Assembly (NCBI GenBank): GCA_000435755.1 | Contig: FR889108.1 | Location: 1 to 5,327 of the forward strand | DNA length: 5,327 nucleotides | DNA from: Clostridium sp. CAG:508 | Lineage (GTDB): Bacteria; Bacillota; Clostridia; TANB77; CAG-508 | Reading direction: 5' to 3' | Part shown: positions 1 through 5,327 of the stretch, in pieces | How positions within the stretch are numbered: position 1 is the first letter of the stretch | How the letters are laid out: every line of letters begins with the position of its first letter | Notes under the pieces: generated by a model | The model's input: the letters and a program-made list of their open reading frames with translations, nothing else | Database searches by the model: none | Told to the model about the DNA's origin: nothing | Translations under genes and position numbers: made by a program

Positions 1-12
1 TAATCTGGAAGA

Positions 13-41
13 TTGAAAAATATCAATATTTAATATATAAT
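13..41 (+). promoter_or_regulatory. Sigma-A-type promoter for addA
   Basis: A -35 box TTGAAA (13-18, five of six matches to TTGACA) is followed by exactly 17 nt and a perfect -10 box TATAAT (36-41). Transcription would be expected to start near 47-50, giving a leader of about 30 nt that contains the addA Shine-Dalgarno sequence at 64-70. AT-rich DNA yields chance -10 boxes easily, but the good -35, the ideal spacer and the position directly before a gene make this a strong candidate. No operator or riboswitch is visible in the short leader. It is a prediction from sequence only. Confidence 0.65.
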
Positions 42-63
42 AAACATGTAAAAAACATTGAAA

Positions 64-70
64 AAAGGAG
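64..70 (+). promoter_or_regulatory. Ribosome binding site that decides the addA start
   Basis: AAAGGAG (64-70) is a strong Shine-Dalgarno sequence, with 8 nt between it and the GTG at 79. It lies downstream of the TTG at 58, so it cannot serve that codon. No purine-rich Shine-Dalgarno sequence precedes 58. The site therefore argues for translation starting at 79. Confidence 0.8.
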
Positions 71-78
71 TAAAAAAG

Positions 79-3000
79 GTGGCAGAAGTTAAATGGACTA
101 ATGAACAATTACAAGCAATACAAGAAAAAGATTCAAACATATTAGTAGCCGCTGCAGCAGGTAGTGGTAAAACTGCTGTGCTTGTAGAGCGTATTATTCA
201 CAAAATAATTGATGAACAAATGGATATTGACAAAATATTAGTTGTAACATTTACAAATGCTGCAGCTAGTGAAATGCGTGAAAGAATACTAGAGGCAATA
301 TACAAAAAGTTAGAAGAAAATCCTGAAAATGTTCATTTACAAAGACAAATAATACTTTTAAATAAAGCAAGTATATGCACAATACACTCTTTTTGTTTAG
401 ACGTTATTCATAATCATTTTTATGAAATTGATTTACCAAGCAATTTTAAAATTGCAGATACAGCTGAAATAGATCTTCTTAAACAAGAAGTATTAGATGA
501 TTTATTTGAGCAAAAATATACTGAAAATGATAAAGATTTTATAGAACTTTTAGAAAATTATACAAATTATCGTGGAGATGAAGCTTTACAAGAATTAGTA
601 TTAAAAATATATAAATTTATACAAAGTAGTCCATTTCCATTAAAATGGTTACAAGAAAAATTAGAATTATTAAAAATAGAAGATAAAGACATATCTCAAA
701 CAATATGGGGAAAACTTATAATCCAAGCAGTAGAAGATGATATACAAGAGAGTATTATGCAACTTGAAACAGTTAAATCTAAAATGGCGTTATATCCTGA
801 AATGACAAAATTTTATCAAAAAATATGTGAGGACTTAATAATTATTAAAGACTTGCAAAATTATAACTCATGGGATGAGCTATATATAAAATTATTAAAT
901 TTTAACTTTAGTAAATGGCCAGTTGACAAAAAAGTAACAAATGACTTGAAAGAAGATTCGAAAGAAATAAGGGACAAAGTAAAAAAACACATTAAAGAAA
1001 AAACTGCAAAGCTATTAAGTTGCTCACAGGAACAAGCAGTAAAAGACTTGAAAATTATTACGCCAATATTAGAAAAACTTGCAAATTTGGTAACAGAGTT
1101 TACAAAAAACTTTGCAGAGAAAAAGAAAGAAAAAAATTGCATTGATTTTAATGATATTGAACACTTTGCATTAAAAATATTATTAGACGAAAACAATAAC
1201 CCAACGGAAGTCGCAAAAAAATATAAAGAAAAATTTGAAGAAATTGCAATTGATGAGTATCAAGATAGTAACTTGGTACAGGAAGCTATATTAACAAGCA
1301 TTTCCAAAGGCAACAATATTTTTATGGTAGGAGATGTTAAACAAAGTATATATAAATTTAGACAAGCAAGACCAGAGTTATTTTTACAAAAATATGATGA
1401 ATACAAAAATAAAGAAGAAAAGACACAAGAAGATAATTTAAAAATACAGCTATTTCGCAATTTTAGAAGTAGGCAAAATATATTAAATATTACTAACCTA
1501 GTATTTGAATCAATAATGAGCAAAGAATTAGGAGATATAAATTATAACGAAAACGAATACTTAAACTATGGAGCAAATTACCCGGAACCAGAAGAAATAA
1601 AAAATTATGCAGGTATTGCTGAGTTAGATATTATAGATTTAAAAGAAGATGAATCAATTACAGCTTTTGAAGGTGAAGAAGACGAAGAGGAACAAGAAAA
1701 AGTTGAAGATGATGTATTAGAGGCTAAGTTTGTAGCAAACAAAATACAAGAATTATTAAATAGTGATTATATGGTATTTGACAAGAAACAAGGCTATAGA
1801 AAAATTAGACCAAAAGATATTGTAATTTTACTGAGAGCAACATCGAATTTATCTCCAATATATGAAAAAGAACTATCTGATTTGGAATTACCAGTATTTA
1901 GTGATACATCAGGAACTTATTTAGATACAGTAGAAATACAAACAATATTATCAGTATTAAAAATTATTGATAATCCATTACAAGACATTCCACTTGTAGT
2001 AGTATTAAGGTCATCAATTTGCAATTTTACAGATAATGATTTGATTACAATAAGATTAACAGATAGAAATTGTAATTTTTATGAGGCTTTAATAAAAACA
2101 AGGATAATATGTGATGGCGATTTAAAAGACAAAATAGAAAGCTTTTTAGAAAAACTTGAAAAATGGAAAAGCATATCACAATATATGCCTTTGGATGAAT
2201 TTATATGGCAAATATATTTAGATACAGGATATTACCAATATGTAGGGTTACTTCCAAATGGAGCAATGAGACAAGCAAATCTTAAAACATTATTTGAAAA
2301 AGCTAAACAATATGAAAAAGCAAGTTTTAAAGGGTTATTCAATTTTATACAATTTATAGATAAACTAAAAAAACAGAATGGTGATTTAGCTTCAGCAAAA
2401 CTTATTGGAGAAAATGAAGATGTAATTAGAATCATGAGTATTCACAAAAGTAAAGGACTAGAATTTCCAGTTGTGTTTTTGTGTAACTCTCATAAAAAGT
2501 TTAATATGCAAGACTTAAATGATAATATTTTATTACATCAAGATATAGGCTTTGGCCCAACAATTATGGATGCAACTAAAAAAATTAAGTATTCTAGCAT
2601 AGCCAAAGATGCAATTAAATTAAAAATGAAGCAGGAAACACTTTCAGAAGAACAAAGAATTTTGTATGTTGCATTAACAAGAGCAAAAGAAAAGCTATAT
2701 ATTACAGGAAGAAGTAAAGATTTTACTAAATATGTGCAAGATAAAAATAAAGTACTTGAAATGTATGAAAGTGAAAATATAAAACTAGATGCTAAACTTA
2801 TGAAAAAAGCCAATTCATACTTAGATTGGATTATGTGTGTGTATTTGTTTAATCAAGGAAGAACAATTACACTAAAAGGAGAACAATACAAATTAAGTGA
2901 TATTATAACTTTAAATGTTAGTAATAAAAAAGACTTGTTAAAAGCTTTAGCAAAAGAAGAAGTAGTTGAGCAAATTGATTTAAAAGAAAAGATAGAACAA

Positions 3001-3759
3001 ATATTAAAAAATAAATCAGATGAAGAAAATAAAAAATCAGAACAAGCATTAGAAGAATTACTAGAATGGAAATATGACTATATTGTAGACACAACACTTC
3101 CTACTAAATCATCTGTTACAAAAATTAAGCAAGAAAAAATTAAATTAGAAGAAATACTAAAAGGAATAGAAAGTGAAGAAGTAGAATACAAAAAATCATA
3201 TACACCAAAATTCATGCAGGAAGATAAAAAAATATCAAATGCAGAAAAAGGCACCTTAGTACATTTATGTATTCAAAGATTAGATGAAAGAAAAGATTAT
3301 GAGTTAAAAGATATTCAAAATATGATACTTAACTTAGTTGAAAAAGAAATAATTACACAAAATGAAGCAGATGCAATTGATGTAAATTTAATTTATCAAT
3401 ATACAAAATCACAATTATTTGAAGAATTAAGACAAGCAAAAGAAGTACACAAAGAGCAACCATTTTATATAAACATACCTGCAAAAGATGTTGTAAGTGA
3501 AGCGGAAAACTCAAAGAAAAACATTTTGGTACAAGGTATTATAGACTTATATTATATTGATAAAAACGATAATTTAGTGTTAATTGATTTTAAAACAGAT
3601 TATATTTCAAATGAGCCAAATGCAAAAGAAAAAATACTTGAAAAATACAAAGTACAATTAGAAATATACAAAACAGCACTAGAACAAGCACTAGGCAGAA
3701 AAGTCAACAAAACAGCCATATGCCTAGTAAAAGACGAGTATTATTTGGAAATATTGTAG
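79..3759 (+). CDS. addA: ATP-dependent helicase/nuclease subunit A (AddA)
   Basis: AddA is the helicase and nuclease subunit of the cytoplasmic AddAB complex, the Firmicute counterpart of RecBCD. The complex unwinds and resects double-strand ends to make 3' single strands for RecA. Numbered from the GTG at 79 (1226 aa, normal for the family), the helicase motifs are: Walker A AAAAGSGKT (24-32, K31), motif Ia VTFTNAAASEM (56-66), TIHSFC (101-106), Walker B DEYQD (392-396), motif III GDVKQSIYKFR (418-428), motif IV LFRNFRS (458-464), motif V IMSIHKSKGLEFP (785-797) and motif VI EQRILYVALTRAKE (858-871). Next come the AddA-typical segment LEWKYDY...LPTKSSVT (995-1014) and the nuclease domain: GTLVH (H1062), GIID (D1156), LIDFKTD (D1170, K1172) and Q1193/Y1197 of the QxxxY element. 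No catalytic residue is missing and there is no frameshift. An acidic patch (531-548) lies between motifs IV and V. An in-frame TTG at 58 would add 7 residues but lacks a ribosome binding site. The partner addB usually lies just upstream in Firmicutes, which would be outside this window. Confidence 0.96.
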   Translation: MAEVKWTNEQLQAIQEKDSNILVAAAAGSGKTAVLVERIIHKIIDEQMDIDKILVVTFTNAAASEMRERILEAIYKKLEENPENVHLQRQIILLNKASICTIHSFCLDVIHNHFYEIDLPSNFKIADTAEIDLLKQEVLDDLFEQKYTENDKDFIELLENYTNYRGDEALQELVLKIYKFIQSSPFPLKWLQEKLELLKIEDKDISQTIWGKLIIQAVEDDIQESIMQLETVKSKMALYPEMTKFYQKICEDLIIIKDLQNYNSWDELYIKLLNFNFSKWPVDKKVTNDLKEDSKEIRDKVKKHIKEKTAKLLSCSQEQAVKDLKIITPILEKLANLVTEFTKNFAEKKKEKNCIDFNDIEHFALKILLDENNNPTEVAKKYKEKFEEIAIDEYQDSNLVQEAILTSISKGNNIFMVGDVKQSIYKFRQARPELFLQKYDEYKNKEEKTQEDNLKIQLFRNFRSRQNILNITNLVFESIMSKELGDINYNENEYLNYGANYPEPEEIKNYAGIAELDIIDLKEDESITAFEGEEDEEEQEKVEDDVLEAKFVANKIQELLNSDYMVFDKKQGYRKIRPKDIVILLRATSNLSPIYEKELSDLELPVFSDTSGTYLDTVEIQTILSVLKIIDNPLQDIPLVVVLRSSICNFTDNDLITIRLTDRNCNFYEALIKTRIICDGDLKDKIESFLEKLEKWKSISQYMPLDEFIWQIYLDTGYYQYVGLLPNGAMRQANLKTLFEKAKQYEKASFKGLFNFIQFIDKLKKQNGDLASAKLIGENEDVIRIMSIHKSKGLEFPVVFLCNSHKKFNMQDLNDNILLHQDIGFGPTIMDATKKIKYSSIAKDAIKLKMKQETLSEEQRILYVALTRAKEKLYITGRSKDFTKYVQDKNKVLEMYESENIKLDAKLMKKANSYLDWIMCVYLFNQGRTITLKGEQYKLSDIITLNVSNKKDLLKALAKEEVVEQIDLKEKIEQILKNKSDEENKKSEQALEELLEWKYDYIVDTTLPTKSSVTKIKQEKIKLEEILKGIESEEVEYKKSYTPKFMQEDKKISNAEKGTLVHLCIQRLDERKDYELKDIQNMILNLVEKEIITQNEADAIDVNLIYQYTKSQLFEELRQAKEVHKEQPFYINIPAKDVVSEAENSKKNILVQGIIDLYYIDKNDNLVLIDFKTDYISNEPNAKEKILEKYKVQLEIYKTALEQALGRKVNKTAICLVKDEYYLEIL

Positions 3760-3804
3760 TTGTATATTACTAATGATAGAAATAATATAGTAAGAAATAT
3801 TAAA

Positions 3805-3811
3805 AAAGGAG
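3805..3811 (+). promoter_or_regulatory. Ribosome binding site of dnaE
   Basis: AAAGGAG (3805-3811) precedes the dnaE ATG at 3824 with a 12-nt A/T-only spacer, longer than the 8 nt in front of addA. No ATG, GTG or TTG lies between the site and 3824. The protein from 3824 begins with the expected MNGFVHLH start of DnaE, so the start is secure although the spacing is slightly wide. Confidence 0.75.
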
Positions 3812-3823
3812 AAATAAAATAAT

Positions 3824-5327
3824 ATGAATGGCTTTGTACACTTACATATACACAGTGAATTTAGTTTACTAGATGGAGCAAATAGAATAAAAGACTTACC
3901 CGTAAGGGCAAAAGAATTAGGAATGAATGCTATGGCAATTACAGACCATGGTGCTATGTTTGGTGCAATTGACTTTTATAAAGCATGTAAAGCAAATGAC
4001 ATTAAACCAATAATAGGTTGTGAAGTTTATGTTGCACCAAGAAATAGAAAAGATAAAGATCCTAATTTAGATGCTAGATATAGCCATTTAATATTATTAG
4101 CTAAAGATAATCAAGGATATAAGAACCTTGCAACTTTAGTTTCTTTGGGTTATACAGAAGGTTTTTATTATAAGCCTAGAATAGACCATGAAATAATAGA
4201 AAAATATCATGAAGGAATAATATGCTTAAGTGCATGTTTAGCTGGTGAAGTAAACCAAGCAATACTTGCAAATGATATGGAAAAAGCAAAAGAGGTTGCA
4301 TTATGGTACAAGTCTATATTTGGAGAGGACTATTACTTAGAAATTCAAAACAATGGAATAAAAGAACAAGTTTTAGCAAACCAAAAACTAATACAATTAT
4401 CAAGAGAACTAGATATTCCACTTGTGGCAACAAATGACGCTCACTATTTAAAAAGAGAAGATGCATATAACCATGAAGTTTTACTTTGCATACAAACCGG
4501 AAAACGTATGACAGATGAAGATAGAATGAAATTTGACACAGATGAGTTATATGTTAAATCACCAGAAGAGATGAGTGACTACTTTAAAAATGTACCAGAT
4601 GCGATTGAAAATACGGTGAAAATAGCAGAAAAATGCAATGTAGAATTTGAATTTGGACATACAATTTTGCCAAATTATGATGTACCACAAGAATTTGCAA
4701 CTCACTATGATTATTTGGAAAAACTTACTTATGATGGACTAAAAAATAGATATGGAGAAAATCCAAGTAAAGAAATATTAGAAAGAACAGAATATGAATT
4801 AAGTGTCATTAAAAAAATGGGATATGTAGACTATTTCTTAATTGTATGGGACTATATTCATTATGCCAAAACACATAATATACCAGTTGGACCAGGTAGA
4901 GGTTCTGGAGCAGGTTCGATAGTTGCATATAGTATTGAAATTACAGATATTGACCCTATTCAATATAACCTAATTTTTGAGCGTTTTTTAAATCCTGAAA
5001 GAATTAGTATGCCTGATTTTGACGTTGACTTCTGTTATGAAAAAAGAGATAAGGTTATAGAATATGTTGAGCAAAAATATGGTAAAGACCATGTTTCACA
5101 GATTATTACATTTGGAACAATGTCTGCTAGAATGGTTATTCGTGATGTTGCAAGAGTACTAGATATGCCTTATGCAGAAGCGGACAAACTAGCTAAAATG
5201 ATACCAAATGAAATACATATTACAATAAAAAAAGCTATGGAGCAAAACAAAGAATTAAAAGAACTTTACGATACAGACGAAGAAATTAAAAAAATGTTAA
5301 ATATTGCCATGGCTTTAGAAGGAATGC
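3824..5327 (+). CDS. dnaE: DNA polymerase III alpha subunit DnaE, N-terminal part (cut by window end)
   Basis: DnaE is a C-family DNA polymerase that elongates DNA at the replication fork. In bacteria that also have PolC it mainly extends lagging-strand primers. 501 full codons are visible, out of roughly 1150-1190 expected. Residues 1 to about 210 form the PHP domain: HLHIHSEFSLLDGA (6-19), ITDHGAM (39-45), GCEVYV (65-70), YSHLILLAK (86-94), LSACLAGE (135-142) and NDAHYL (204-209). The candidate metal ligands H8, H10, D17, H42, E67, H88, C138, D205 and H207 are all present. The polymerase part begins with GPGRGSGAGS (356-365), followed by MPDFDVDF, in which D400 and D402 correspond to the catalytic aspartates D401 and D403 of E. 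coli DnaE. The third catalytic aspartate, the fingers, the beta-binding region and the OB fold lie beyond the window. The frame ends at LEGM (498-501), just before the PRHASTHAAG-like motif expected in the family. It is DnaE rather than PolC, since the PHP domain is N-terminal with no inserted DnaQ-type exonuclease. It starts 64 nt after addA with no clear terminator, so shared transcription is likely. Confidence 0.96.
   Translation, partial: MNGFVHLHIHSEFSLLDGANRIKDLPVRAKELGMNAMAITDHGAMFGAIDFYKACKANDIKPIIGCEVYVAPRNRKDKDPNLDARYSHLILLAKDNQGYKNLATLVSLGYTEGFYYKPRIDHEIIEKYHEGIICLSACLAGEVNQAILANDMEKAKEVALWYKSIFGEDYYLEIQNNGIKEQVLANQKLIQLSRELDIPLVATNDAHYLKREDAYNHEVLLCIQTGKRMTDEDRMKFDTDELYVKSPEEMSDYFKNVPDAIENTVKIAEKCNVEFEFGHTILPNYDVPQEFATHYDYLEKLTYDGLKNRYGENPSKEILERTEYELSVIKKMGYVDYFLIVWDYIHYAKTHNIPVGPGRGSGAGSIVAYSIEITDIDPIQYNLIFERFLNPERISMPDFDVDFCYEKRDKVIEYVEQKYGKDHVSQIITFGTMSARMVIRDVARVLDMPYAEADKLAKMIPNEIHITIKKAMEQNKELKELYDTDEEIKKMLNIAMALEGM

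Noticed and set aside
1..16. Tail of an upstream gene (addB) ending NLED-stop at 14-16
   Set aside because: Four codons are too few to recognise. addB upstream is plausible from Firmicute gene order but cannot be supported here.
861..1196. Minus-strand open frame of 111 codons
   Set aside because: It lies antisense inside addA, and its Phe/Ser/Leu/Asn-rich peptide is what the complement of AT-rich Lys/Glu-rich coding sequence gives. No family is recognisable.
1260..1523. Minus-strand open frame of 87 codons
   Set aside because: It is antisense to conserved helicase motifs III and IV of addA, with a low-complexity hydrophobic peptide and no support as a gene.
2232..2813. Two minus-strand open frames (2232-2435 and 2538-2813)
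   Set aside because: Both are shadows of addA around motifs V and VI. The apparent hydrophobic stretches come from the complement of Lys/Glu codons, not from real membrane segments.
3760..3788. Possible dnaE promoter, TTGTAT-17 nt-TAATAT
   Set aside because: Only 3 of 6 and 4 of 6 matches to the consensus boxes. This is near chance for AT-rich DNA, despite the correct spacing.
3763..3789. Inverted repeat TATATTA / TAATATA with a 13-nt loop between addA and dnaE, considered as a terminator
   Set aside because: The seven-pair stem is all A/T, the loop is long and no T tract follows, so it would be very weak. Such repeats are expected by chance in this composition.
1..5327. Mobile elements, CRISPR arrays, tRNA/rRNA, long repeats or a novel system
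   Set aside because: Nearly all of the window is the two identified housekeeping genes. I saw no direct-repeat arrays, transposase frames, attachment sites or structured RNA signatures.

Overview
The window is AT-rich (about 28% G+C in the line I counted). It holds two plus-strand genes of core DNA metabolism: a complete addA and the 5' part of dnaE. Very low G+C, A/T-ending codons, strong AGGAG ribosome binding sites, and an AddA-type (not RecB/RecC/RecD) recombination nuclease all point to a Firmicute, most likely a member of the Clostridia. I cannot name a genus from the sequence alone.

Layout. Positions 1-78 are a leader. It has a near-consensus sigma-A promoter (TTGAAA, 17 nt, TATAAT at 13-41) and a Shine-Dalgarno sequence at 64-70. 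Positions 79-3759 encode AddA (1226 aa from a GTG start), with all UvrD/Rep-type helicase motifs and an intact C-terminal RecB-family nuclease. The first in-frame start codon, TTG at 58, is probably not used, because the Shine-Dalgarno sequence lies downstream of it. Positions 3760-3823 are a 64-nt spacer with no convincing terminator. From 3824 to the window edge, an ATG-started frame encodes the first 501 residues of the DNA polymerase III alpha subunit DnaE: the PHP domain and the start of the polymerase palm. The gene is cut by the window end, not by a mutation.

How they work together. AddA, with its partner AddB (not visible here), processes double-strand DNA ends for RecA-dependent repair. 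DnaE is a replicative or lagging-strand polymerase. Same strand, short gap and no terminator suggest that dnaE is at least partly read from the addA promoter.

I found no undescribed system, mobile element, CRISPR array, RNA gene or repeat family. This looks like ordinary housekeeping chromosome. The points worth a second look are the addA start and promoter, the addA-dnaE linkage, and the fully conserved metal-site residues of the DnaE PHP domain.
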